The notes beneath the pieces were generated by a model, which was not told the DNA's origin, did not search any database, and saw nothing but the letters and a program-made list of their open reading frames with translations. Positions 1-5,623 of a stretch of DNA of 34,922 bases are shown here, in pieces (the stretch's first letter is position 1; each line of letters opens with the position of its first letter). This DNA comes from a virus. The position numbers and the translations under genes are program-made. The stretch is from positions 1 through 34,922 of the IMG/VR virus record IMGVR_UViG_3300037427_003367. The stretch is one strand, 5' to 3'.

Positions 1-170
1 CATCGCGACCAAACTGCACCCCGCAGCAGTCCCGCGCGTGGGACATGCTCGACACCTTGACCGCGCTCAGGATGCGCGCTCATCAGCGCGGCGACCTCGT
101 CGCCGTCGAGCTCGGGCGGGAGATCGAGCGCGCTCTGCTCCTCGTGCTGCGGGGGTCGTACGCATCATGA
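1..170 (+). CDS. Small hypothetical protein, 5' end cut off by window (left copy)
   Basis: The reading frame starts at base 3 and ends at TGA 168-170. It is the truncated twin of the complete gene at 34570-34746. Visible residues include the stretch QQSRAWDMLDTLTALRMRAH and a C-terminus ending in LLVLRGSYAS. The right-hand copy ends in LRSSYQH instead, because its last codons come from sequence that in this copy lies beyond the HTH gene. The stop overlaps the next start (ATGA at 167-170), so the two genes are probably translationally coupled. It is a short helical, charged protein of unknown function. Confidence 0.7.
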   Translation, partial: SRPNCTPQQSRAWDMLDTLTALRMRAHQRGDLVAVELGREIERALLLVLRGSYAS

Positions 171-403
171 GCAGACGACCCGCACAGCCCACCCGTCTGG
201 TACGCATGTACCAGATCCTGGCCGGTCGCGCCCTGGGTGCGACCGTGGCCGAACTGGCCGCAGCTCTCGACGTCAGCGCCCGGACCATCGACCGCGACAT
301 CGAGGCACTCTCTGAGGTCGTGGGCCTCAGGCGCTGCGCATGCAGAGGCGCACGCGGCGTCCGGCTCGATAATCACCAATCGCCATGGCTCGATCCACTG
401 TGA
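167..403 (+). CDS. Small helix-turn-helix DNA-binding protein (DeoR/HTH_11-like N-terminal domain only)
   Basis: The product is 78 aa and starts in an ATGA overlap with the preceding gene. Residues about 10-50 form a classic winged-HTH start: RLVRMYQILAGRALGATVAE, then ELAAALDVSARTIDRDIEAL, where the second part matches the recognition helix of the DeoR/WYL-type HTH_11 family. Full-length members are over 200 aa and carry a ligand-sensing domain; here only the DNA-binding domain is present, as in some phage regulators. The gene is missing from the other copy of this locus at 34577-34922, so it is a dispensable or recently gained/lost regulator. It could act on the hairpin region or lysis promoter just downstream, or on the palindromes at 1718-1745; both are guesses. 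Confidence 0.75.
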   Translation: MSRRPAQPTRLVRMYQILAGRALGATVAELAAALDVSARTIDRDIEALSEVVGLRRCACRGARGVRLDNHQSPWLDPL

Positions 404-440
404 CCCATGTCGTACCAACACTGACAGTCCCCGGGATGGT

Positions 441-473
441 CTAGCTAGCGTGTGTAGCTACGCGCTAAGCTAG
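441..473. promoter_or_regulatory. Imperfect hairpin immediately upstream of lysis gene (left copy)
   Basis: CTAGCTAGCG (441-450) can pair with CGCTAAGCTAG (463-473) with one bulged A. The structure lies directly before the ATG at 477, where no clear Shine-Dalgarno sequence is visible. The equivalent site at 34763-34795 has a different sequence but also folds. It may be an operator or a translation-controlling hairpin. Confidence 0.45.
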
Positions 474-476
474 ATC

Positions 477-1043
477 ATGACGTACATACGTTTGACGGTT
501 TGCATCGCCCTCCTCTGCGCCCCGCTGGTGTTTCCTGCTTCCACCAGCGCGCAGGGCGAGGGCGATGTCTTTTCCTCTCCCGAGATAGGGGCAGCGCTGC
601 TCCCGATCGCTCAATGCGTGGTCGCTGAAAGCGGCGGTCACACCTCCGATGTCATCGCAATCGCTCACGTATTGGCCAAGCGCGCGCGCCAGGCGGGGGT
701 CACAGCGGCGGAGATGGCGCGCAGGTATTGCCGCATCCACCGGGACGCAGCGAAGGGCGTGGAGCATATCCGCCCGCACAGGCGCTGGATACTGGAGCTG
801 GTGTGGCGGCCGGTCCAGCCGCAGCCAGCGAGCTGGCCCGGCGGGCGGTGGGAGCAGATGCGCGACGCATGGCGGAAAGTTCAGCTGCTGGTCGTCCTGG
901 TCGCTACCGGCGAGCTCGATGACCCGTGCCCTGATGCATTTCACTGGGGTGGTCACATGGACGGCAGGCCAAAGCGGACCGGGCCTGTCTCGTGTGGTGC
1001 TACGCGGAACCTGTTCTGGAGCCGCCCCGGGCGTAGTATCTAG
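477..1043 (+). CDS. Secreted cell-wall-hydrolase-like protein (SleB/Hydrolase_2-like), candidate endolysin
   Basis: The product is 188 aa. Residues 1-26 form a signal peptide or signal anchor: a short basic start, a hydrophobic core (VCIALLCAPLVFP) and a Ser/Ala-rich region ending near SAQG. Export would therefore use the host Sec system. The mature part has a layout like SleB-type hydrolases: CVVAESGG near residue 48 (E51 as possible catalytic acid), a helix with IAIAHVLAKRA, a later Trp-rich helix, and a late DPCPDAFHWGG block resembling the family's DP-x(n)-A-x-H-F/W motif. It is followed after 2 bp by a membrane protein gene, as expected for a lysis cassette. The family assignment comes from motif pattern only, and other glycoside-hydrolase-like lysins are possible. 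Confidence 0.5.
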   Translation: MTYIRLTVCIALLCAPLVFPASTSAQGEGDVFSSPEIGAALLPIAQCVVAESGGHTSDVIAIAHVLAKRARQAGVTAAEMARRYCRIHRDAAKGVEHIRPHRRWILELVWRPVQPQPASWPGGRWEQMRDAWRKVQLLVVLVATGELDDPCPDAFHWGGHMDGRPKRTGPVSCGATRNLFWSRPGRSI

Positions 1044-1045
1044 TC

Positions 1046-1315
1046 ATGGACGGACTAGAGGTCATCACGGGCGCTGGTGGTGCGCTGGGGGTTGCCGGGT
1101 GGGTCATCTGGCAGCAATCGCAGCTCATCGAGCGGATGAGGCGTGACCTGCGGGAGCTGGGTGACGCGCACCGGGACGACCAGCGCGCTGTGTATGCGCG
1201 GCTGGTCGAGGTCGTGGGAGACCTGCAACGGTCGCTGACGGCGCTCGAAGGGGCGGTTATGCAGCTCGGGTCACGGGCGAGCAGAGGGGGCGAGAATGGA
1301 CAGGCGAGAGAGTGA
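1046..1315 (+). CDS. Small membrane protein with N-terminal TM segment and coiled coil (holin/spanin-like)
   Basis: The product is 89 aa. Residues 5-22 (EVITGAGGALGVAGWVIW) form one hydrophobic, glycine-rich helix. A charged amphipathic stretch rich in Arg, Glu and Leu (about 27-75) follows and looks like a coiled coil. It starts 2 bp after the hydrolase gene and overlaps the next gene by 20 bp. The position suggests a lysis helper, a holin or an inner-membrane spanin-like protein. The topology is too simple to decide, and no lipobox is present. Confidence 0.55.
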   Translation: MDGLEVITGAGGALGVAGWVIWQQSQLIERMRRDLRELGDAHRDDQRAVYARLVEVVGDLQRSLTALEGAVMQLGSRASRGGENGQARE

Positions 1316-1490
1316 GATAGCCCGCGAGACGTCCCAGCTATTGGACGTCATAGACGATCTACGGGATGCGGCCGAGCGCATCCGCGCGAGTGCTCGGGTG
1401 GTCGCAGTGCTGGAGCAGTTACGTACCGCAGACTCGCGGGATAGCTCCTCGTACGCCAGGCGAGCGCATGATGCTCTGTCACGTCTGTAA
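1296..1490 (+). CDS. Small helical hypothetical protein
   Basis: The product is 64 aa, with a start overlapping the end of the preceding gene by 20 bp. The sequence is almost entirely charged helix (SQLLDVIDDLRDAAERIRAS) with no Cys, no signal and no membrane segment. It could partner the coiled coil of the upstream membrane protein. Its overlaps with both neighbours and codon use like theirs support a real gene; the function is unknown. Confidence 0.5.
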   Translation: MDRRESEIARETSQLLDVIDDLRDAAERIRASARVVAVLEQLRTADSRDSSSYARRAHDALSRL

Positions 1491-1641
1491 GGAGCGAAGA
1501 GCGCAGCGGGTAGGGGGATTCTGGACGCCCGAGCGGCTGATCAGGGTGTGTAGCTACAGGTGCTGGACGAGGGCCAGGAGCGCTTACCTCAAGGGTGTAG
1601 GCTTGACACCTACTGTGAATAATCTTCACACTACCCGATAG
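1468..1641 (+). CDS. Tiny zinc-finger-like protein (CxxC...CxxxC)
   Basis: The product is 57 aa from ATG 1468; an adjacent second ATG at 1471 is also possible. Four cysteines, C4-x2-C7 and C28-x3-C32, flank a short basic segment, the pattern of a small treble-clef or zinc-ribbon module. The start overlaps the preceding gene by 23 bp. The C-terminal 20 residues are less structured and run into the gene-free region. An upstream in-frame ATG at 1366 would add 34 residues that read like an antisense or shadow sequence, so the shorter form is preferred. Confidence 0.5.
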   Translation: MMLCHVCKERRAQRVGGFWTPERLIRVCSYRCWTRARSAYLKGVGLTPTVNNLHTTR

Positions 1642-1717
1642 TGACTGGCCTCTAGACGCGTTATGACCGTGCGCTTCACGTGCAACGAGTCGAGGCCAGG
1701 GGGTATGTGGAACCGAT

Positions 1718-1745
1718 GTATCACGCGTGATACGTATCATGATAC
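1718..1745. promoter_or_regulatory. Two abutting perfect palindromes built from GTATCA half-sites
   Basis: GTATCACGCGTGATAC (1718-1733) is a perfect 16-bp palindrome. It directly abuts GTATCATGATAC (1734-1745), a perfect 12-bp palindrome. Together they give four inverted GTATCA half-sites at close spacing. Such arrays bind dimeric repressors or initiator proteins. The binding protein is not known; the HTH protein at 167-403 and the RHH protein at 29799-30050 are candidates. Confidence 0.65.
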
Positions 1746-1760
1746 GGGGTGCAAGGTCCC

Positions 1761-1930
1761 TAGCAGGTATCACGGCACAGCAGTGTGCCACTTGCGCAAG
1801 CGCGCATGCACTGAACATTGTTCCGTGGGTGGAACAGTGGCACCCATGCAAGTTTGGTAGCAGGTATCGTGGCACAGGGGTGTCAGGTTTCTTGCGGTAT
1901 CAACCCCCTCCCCCCGGGTCCAGACTTGAT
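1761..1930. repeat. Further GTATCA repeats and a 30-bp imperfect direct repeat
   Basis: TAGCAGGTATC recurs at 1761 and 1858. Each copy is followed by a closely similar GGCACAG...GTGT tail, giving about 30 bp of imperfect direct repeat. Further half-sites are GTATCAA near 1898 and its inverse TTGATAC near 1926. Between the long copies, GTGCCACT (1785-1792) and AGTGGCAC (1836-1843) form an inverted repeat enclosing TTGCGCAA and GTTCC/GGAAC. The density is typical of iterons or operators. Confidence 0.55.
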
Positions 1931-1962
1931 ACCCCCGTGGGGGGGTTAGGGGGGGTACCCCC
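1904..1962. other. Runs of C and G with palindrome; hairpin/G-quadruplex potential
   Basis: C5-T-C6 (1904-1915) is followed by CCCCCGTGGGGG and two seven-G runs, 1939-1945 and 1949-1955, separated by TTA. GGGGGTACCCCC (1951-1962) is a perfect 12-bp palindrome. The C and G tracts can pair with each other in several registers. Nothing comparable occurs elsewhere in the window. It may be a terminator, a replication barrier or an origin structure. Confidence 0.5.
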
Positions 1963-2053
1963 TACACAAAAACTACCTATTTGGTAACCGGTGTCCATCC
2001 CGGGCAGACGCGAGACGGCACCAGGGCGAGACGCCGGGAGAGCTCGCCCCGAG

Positions 2054-2074
2054 GTCCCGCGGCCAGCGCGGGAC
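2054..2074. other. Hairpin in control region
   Basis: GTCCCGC (2054-2060) pairs perfectly with GCGGGAC (2068-2074) around a 7-base loop. There is no T-run after it. A second perfect palindrome, GTAGCGCGCTAC, lies 27 bases on (2101-2112). Confidence 0.45.
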
Positions 2075-2204
2075 GAATGGGCAATGAGGAGACAGGTGGG
2101 GTAGCGCGCTACTCTCAGATAGGTTGTGCAGCGCCGACATCTGCCCCGATTGGACATGAGCCACCGGCCGAGGAGCTGCTGGCAGACTTCCCCACCCACC
2201 TGGG

Positions 2205-2280
2205 CGTCTCCGGGCCACATCGAGCGGCGCGCGCTAGCGCGGCTGCGGAGCAGCTCTCAACGAGCGGTGACCCGGAGACG
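2205..2280. other. Long stem enclosing 56 bases in control region
   Basis: CGTCTCCGGG (2205-2214) pairs perfectly with CCCGGAGACG (2271-2280). The enclosed segment contains smaller inverted repeats such as GCGC-gcta-GCGC. This is compatible with a structured RNA or a DNA structure. No known RNA family is recognised. Confidence 0.45.
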
Positions 2281-2329
2281 TGACCAGCATAACGCGCGCA
2301 GCACTAACTGGCTCCTCCCAAGCTCTTCT

Positions 2330-2350
2330 GGCCTGCGCCTGTCGCAGGCC
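2330..2350. terminator. Perfect 8-bp hairpin, possible terminator
   Basis: GGCCTGCG (2330-2337) and CGCAGGCC (2343-2350) form a perfect stem with a 5-base loop. No U-run follows, so intrinsic termination is uncertain. A regulatory or processing hairpin is equally possible. Confidence 0.35.
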
Positions 2351-2420
2351 ATGCATGGAGGGGTGGTAGCGCTCTCACCTCCGCCTGGTGCGCTGCTACG
2401 GGCGTAAACCTGGAGCGCAT

Positions 2421-2460
2421 CGAGCGGCTCGGCGCCATCAGAGCGCCCGAGCCGCGCTCG
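2421..2460. terminator. GC-rich hairpin at the edge of the AT-richer leader
   Basis: CGAGCGGCTCGGCGC (2421-2435) pairs with GCGCCCGAGCCGCGCTCG (2443-2460), leaving small bulges and a 7-base loop. It is followed by the AT-rich sequence starting TGACTTGATTCG. It sits exactly where composition changes and could end transcription entering from the left. Confidence 0.4.
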
Positions 2461-2527
2461 TGACTTGATTCGAGCTTAAATAGATCTAATCCACGAAACA
2501 AATACAGCTCTCGTCTACCCGTGGACT

Positions 2528-2568
2528 CCCTACGTCCGTGGGTATCCGGCCACTTGTTTTACGTAGGG
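2528..2568. other. Hairpin with internal helix in the AT-richer leader
   Basis: CCCTACGT (2528-2535) pairs with ACGTAGGG (2561-2568). Inside, GTGG and CCAC form a second helix around an 8-base loop. It lies in the probable 5' leader of the packaging operon and may be a leader RNA structure or DNA operator. Confidence 0.4.
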
Positions 2569-2934
2569 CCGAGCCTGCAACGCTTACGCTGGTCTGCTAC
2601 TGCGCTTGGGGCGCAGCAGCCCAGCTAGTTCCTGGCCTGGTGGAAGAGGTAAAGGTTTGCATCCTTACCCCCGGTTGCGGATCCGGCCTGCTCTAGGGCT
2701 CGGCACAAGCTAGAGCGTGACCTGCAATGGTTGCTCTGTGCTTGAACCGAAACGAGCGTTAGGGGGAGTTTATCATACTCCACCAAATCATTGAAAGAAC
2801 TAGCATGTAAGATATTGGAACCTAAGGGCAATCGGGGAAAGTGAACCTGGACTGTAAAGCGCAATACCCGTACCAATCTTGATAATTGTTAAGCAATCTG
2901 CACTACTGTATCCTGTCACCGGAGCAATGAGGAC

Positions 2935-3408
2935 ATGAGCGAAGACAAGCCCAGGAGGCGGATCGTAACCGTCGAGAGCGGTGAGCGCGCGGATGAGTAC
3001 ATGCGCGAGCAGGAACAGCTGCGCCCTGCGCCCATCAAGCCCAGCAGGGACGATGGCGCTCACCCAACCGAGTACATCCACGCTCGTGAGCGCCTGGCGA
3101 AGGCCAGGACCTACCGGGTGAGTCTGCGCCCGCACATCGGCCAGCTTCTCGGAGACGCGTATCATGTGGCGGCTGCGGAGCTCGCAGCGATGCGCGCTAA
3201 GACGGGCTCGGGTGAGGAGCTCACCGCCAGCGAAGCGGGCAAGTTCGCCAAAGTGACCGAGGCCGTCGTTAAGCTGATGAAGGAGGAGCGAGCCCAGGAG
3301 GCGCGCTCCGATCCTGCTCAGCTCTCCGATGCTCAGCTACTTGAGCAGGCCGAGGAAGCGCGGAAGTATCTCCAGGTCCTCAAGCCGGAGTCACCCGATG
3401 AGGAGTGA
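2935..3408 (+). CDS. Candidate terminase small subunit / DNA-recognition protein
   Basis: The product is 157 aa, highly charged and predicted helical with no membrane segment. Its C-terminal half, with GEELTASEAGKFAKVTEAVV and then LLEQAEEARKYLQVL, has the helix-linker-helix flavour of phage small terminase subunits. It is the first gene of the packaging operon and ends with an 11-bp overlap into the methyltransferase. GAGGAC sits just before the ATG, within a GCAATGAGG leader seen before other genes. The large terminase lies 2.5 kb downstream, which is farther than usual, so the assignment is by position and character only. Confidence 0.4.
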   Translation: MSEDKPRRRIVTVESGERADEYMREQEQLRPAPIKPSRDDGAHPTEYIHARERLAKARTYRVSLRPHIGQLLGDAYHVAAAELAAMRAKTGSGEELTASEAGKFAKVTEAVVKLMKEERAQEARSDPAQLSDAQLLEQAEEARKYLQVLKPESPDEE

Positions 3409-4624
3409 GCTCATCCAGTCCGATTGCATCGAGGCGCTTCGGGCCATGAAGCCCGGGAGCGCCGACTCGATAGTGACCGATCCTCCCTACGGACTCTCAC
3501 CCGATGGGAAGGCCCGCACATGGGACGAGGTGGGCGATGGTAGGGCCAAGGGCGGGTTTATGTGCAAGGACTGGGATAGCGCCGTCCCGGGCCTCACGTG
3601 GGCGCGTGCGTGCCTGGATGCGCTCAAGCCTGGCGGGTGGATTGCTGCGTTCTCATCGACCAGAACTCAGCACCGTCTGACGTGCGCTCTTGAGGATGCC
3701 GGTTTCCAGATTCGAGACGTGATAGCCGTTGCCCAGTTCCAGGGGTTCCCAAAGTCACAGGATGCATCAAAGGCGCTTGATGCTCACTTCGGTGCGGAGC
3801 GTGAAGTGGTGGGTAAGGGAGAAGCGGGCACCACCACAATGGGGCACGGTGGGAGCGGTGGCCTGGGCGGTGGCTTCGGTTATCGTCCTGAATTCGATCG
3901 AACAGCACCAGCAACCCCCCAAGCCAAGCGTTTCAACGGCTACGGTACAGCGCTCAAACCCTCGTATGAGCCCTGCATTCTCGCCCGAAAACCCATGATA
4001 GGAACGCTGGCTGAAAACCTGTTAGCGCATGGAACCGGATCGCTCAACATCGATGGATGCCGGTTTGCCTATGGTGACCCGGCTTGGCTGGGGCCGAATG
4101 ATAGAGAGAGCGCAGCAGCCATTCATGCACGGGTGGCAGGATTGGCTACCCCGTCTCACGTCCGAACTCATGGACAGTGGGACCGGACGCGCACAAATGG
4201 ATTCAGCGAAGCGGGCCGCTGGCCTGCGAATCTGTACCACGCTGCCAAGCCATCCAGAGGTGAGCGTGAAGCGGGTTGCGAGTCGTTACCGGCGCCAGAT
4301 GCCCACGAGATCACCGACCGCCAAGAGGGCAGCGCTGGGTCAAAGAACCCCCGTGCTGGCAAGACCTCGGACGCAGTTCACAACGTGCACCCCACCGTGA
4401 AGCCAGTCCAAGCAATGCGCTGGATCGTGAGGCTCTTAACTCCGCCTGGCGGGCTGTGCATTGACCCGTTTCTGGGGTCGGGAACGACGGGCATAGCGGC
4501 TGCGCTGGAGCAGCGGGATTTTATCGGCATCGAGCGGGAGGCAGAGTATATCGCTATCGCTCGGGCGAGGATTGACCACTGGGGACGTCAGCAACAATTC
4601 GACTTTGGGAGGGCCGCAGAATGA
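3398..4624 (+). CDS. DNA N6-adenine / N4-cytosine methyltransferase (DPPY type, beta-like motif order)
   Basis: The product is 408 aa. Start ATG 3398 is chosen because residue 2 onward (RSELIQSDCIEALRAMKPG) matches the usual start of this family; the open frame upstream is not family-like. The catalytic motif DPPY is at residues 28-31. The AdoMet-binding motif DPFLGSGTTG is near the C-terminus (about 356-365), preceded by HPTVKP. Catalytic motif first and AdoMet motif last is the beta-class order. The central part (about 130-300) would be target recognition. It transfers a methyl group from AdoMet to an exocyclic amine in DNA. No partner restriction enzyme is visible, so self-protection against host restriction or marking of packaging sites is likely. 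It overlaps both neighbours by a few bases. Confidence 0.92.
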   Translation: MRSELIQSDCIEALRAMKPGSADSIVTDPPYGLSPDGKARTWDEVGDGRAKGGFMCKDWDSAVPGLTWARACLDALKPGGWIAAFSSTRTQHRLTCALEDAGFQIRDVIAVAQFQGFPKSQDASKALDAHFGAEREVVGKGEAGTTTMGHGGSGGLGGGFGYRPEFDRTAPATPQAKRFNGYGTALKPSYEPCILARKPMIGTLAENLLAHGTGSLNIDGCRFAYGDPAWLGPNDRESAAAIHARVAGLATPSHVRTHGQWDRTRTNGFSEAGRWPANLYHAAKPSRGEREAGCESLPAPDAHEITDRQEGSAGSKNPRAGKTSDAVHNVHPTVKPVQAMRWIVRLLTPPGGLCIDPFLGSGTTGIAAALEQRDFIGIEREAEYIAIARARIDHWGRQQQFDFGRAAE

Positions 4625-4794
4625 ATGGCGATAGACCCGTACCGCCCACGAGCTCACCTGTTCACCGGGTCGAGCAAATCTCGTTTGAAGTGCGGCGGAT
4701 CATGGCGGAGATAGACCGCCATGAGAAGCGCATCAAAGAGCTACAGGTTGAGGTGCAGGCGCTCGTGACCGTGGTGAAGGGCTACATGCGATGA
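4621..4794 (+). CDS. Tiny coiled-coil protein
   Basis: The product is 57 aa, starting at ATG 4621 inside an ATGA overlap with the methyltransferase stop and ending in an ATGA overlap with the next gene at 4791. Such tight coupling on both sides is good evidence that it is translated. Residues about 17-53 (VEQISFEVRRIMAEIDRHEK, then RIKELQVEVQALVTVV) have heptad-like hydrophobic spacing, so a coiled-coil oligomer is likely. The function is unknown; a small packaging accessory protein is possible. Confidence 0.65.
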   Translation: MNGDRPVPPTSSPVHRVEQISFEVRRIMAEIDRHEKRIKELQVEVQALVTVVKGYMR

Positions 4795-5261
4795 GTGAAG
4801 AGGAGGTCGTGCAGCTCCGGGAGGGTCGGAGCTCTGATATTGCGTTCGTGACTAACTCGTGGCTCAAGTCGATGAGGGCCGGGGGTACGTTCACCCAGGG
4901 CGTGCCGAACGACATCTACTACCAAATGCACCACAAGCTGCTTGAGACGCTGATTCCGCGCTCGCTGCTGTTGGTGCTGTGCAACATGGATGACCCGGAT
5001 CAAATCATCGGGTGGGCTTGTGTCGAGCGTCAGCCGCAAATCCTGATGCTCCACTATGTCTATGTGAAGCACTCGCTACGCAAACAGGGCTTCATGAAGC
5101 TTCTGCTTGAGGAGCTGCTCGCACATGAGGATGTGCGCTTCAAATTTACCACCCACCAGACCACCGCCTGGGACGCCATGAGGCCAAAGGACCAGGGGTG
5201 GATATACAACCCATATGCGCTGTTCACAGCGCTACCCGAGGACTGGGGAGCCGAGCCATGA
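4791..5261 (+). CDS. GNAT-like acetyltransferase-fold protein
   Basis: The product is 156 aa. After the strands VLCNMDDPDQIIGWACVERQ comes MLHYVYVKHSLRKQGFMKLL (about residues 87-105), which matches GNAT motif A: a beta-strand, then R-x-x-G (here R97-K-Q-G100) and a helix. The acetyl-CoA pyrophosphate loop is somewhat degenerate. Proteins of this type are often found beside terminase and portal genes in environmental podovirus-like phages. The substrate is unknown. It starts in an ATGA overlap and ends 4 bp into the next gene. Confidence 0.65.
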   Translation: MSEEEVVQLREGRSSDIAFVTNSWLKSMRAGGTFTQGVPNDIYYQMHHKLLETLIPRSLLLVLCNMDDPDQIIGWACVERQPQILMLHYVYVKHSLRKQGFMKLLLEELLAHEDVRFKFTTHQTTAWDAMRPKDQGWIYNPYALFTALPEDWGAEP

Positions 5262-5623
5262 GAATCAACCTAAGCGACGTTCAATTCGAGCACTACACGC
5301 CAGACCCGGCGAGGGGCATGGGGCGCACCTCGAAGCGCTTCAAGGCCGGTGAGAAGCTGGAGATCTGGACCGATGAAAAGACGATCTTTATCACCGCCGG
5401 AGCCCGCACAATCGCCGTCCCCTACGGTCGAGCAATCTGGCTCGAACATGGACCAGAGGAGAGCTCGCCGAATCCTGGCAGAGGCAAGCGAGCGCGCAAG
5501 AAGGCGAAGCAGCCTGGACTTCAGGAGGCTGCTCTTCCCGGAACAGCAGAGGCTTCTGGACGACGAGAGCCGGACGAAAGTAGCGGTCTGCTCGCGGCGA
5601 GCGGGCAAGAGCTTCGCGCTTAG
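5258..5623 (+). CDS. Small protein overlapping the terminase start out of frame
   Basis: The product is 121 aa, starting in an ATGA overlap at 5258. The N-terminal 70 residues look like a genuine small beta protein (FKAGEKLEIWTDEKTIFITA, then ARTIAVPYGRAIWLEHG). The last ~58 residues are low-complexity (Gly, Arg, Glu, Ala) and are encoded by the same DNA as the terminase N-terminus in another frame (5448-5623). The conserved-looking part ends where the terminase begins, so the tail is probably read-through added by overlap. The function is unknown; position suggests a packaging accessory. Confidence 0.6.
   Translation: MRINLSDVQFEHYTPDPARGMGRTSKRFKAGEKLEIWTDEKTIFITAGARTIAVPYGRAIWLEHGPEESSPNPGRGKRARKKAKQPGLQEAALPGTAEASGRREPDESSGLLAASGQELRA

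Larger units (their letters stand above)
1..600. repeat. Left copy of an imperfect terminal redundancy (long form, with HTH gene)
   Basis: Bases 1-161 align without gaps to 34577-34737 (about 12 mismatches, nearly all after base 103). Bases 409-600 then align to 34731-34922, and 477-600 is identical to 34799-34922. The left copy has 254 extra bases between two copies of GTCGTAC (155-161 and 409-415). A true packaging-derived terminal repeat would be identical, so this looks like two variants of one circular or permuted genome joined in an assembly. A diverged duplication is the alternative. Confidence 0.85.
1642..2934. other. Gene-free control region, candidate replication origin
   Basis: About 1.3 kb holds no convincing gene: frames are short, overlap each other and look like no family. 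It carries a cluster of GTATCA half-sites (1718-1930), long G and C runs (1904-1962) and at least five strong hairpins (2054-2568). From about 2470 to 2934 the base composition is visibly more AT-rich than the rest of the genome. This resembles a phage origin or immunity/control region. It lies at the boundary between the lysis genes and the packaging/head operon. Confidence 0.55.

Noticed and set aside
1603-1625. TTGACA with a nearby TAATCT as a promoter
   Set aside because: The spacing is only 11 bp and no good -10 box lies at 16-18 bp.
1981-2407. Open frames of 90-100 codons on both strands in the gene-free region
   Set aside because: They overlap each other, resemble no family, span the hairpins and lack consistent ribosome binding sites.
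2618-2700. Possible tRNA-Ala(UGC): 7-base loop TTTGCAT on a short stem, AGCCC/GGGCT ends, and a GGTTGCGGATCC stretch
   Set aside because: The D-arm is absent, the T-loop is the wrong length, acceptor pairing is only 5 bp and the anticodon is about 7 bases too far from the 5' end.
2879-2909. TTGATA ... TACTGT as the promoter of the packaging operon
   Set aside because: The spacing is 19 bp and the -10 match is only half; too weak to annotate, although a promoter somewhere in 2470-2930 is likely.
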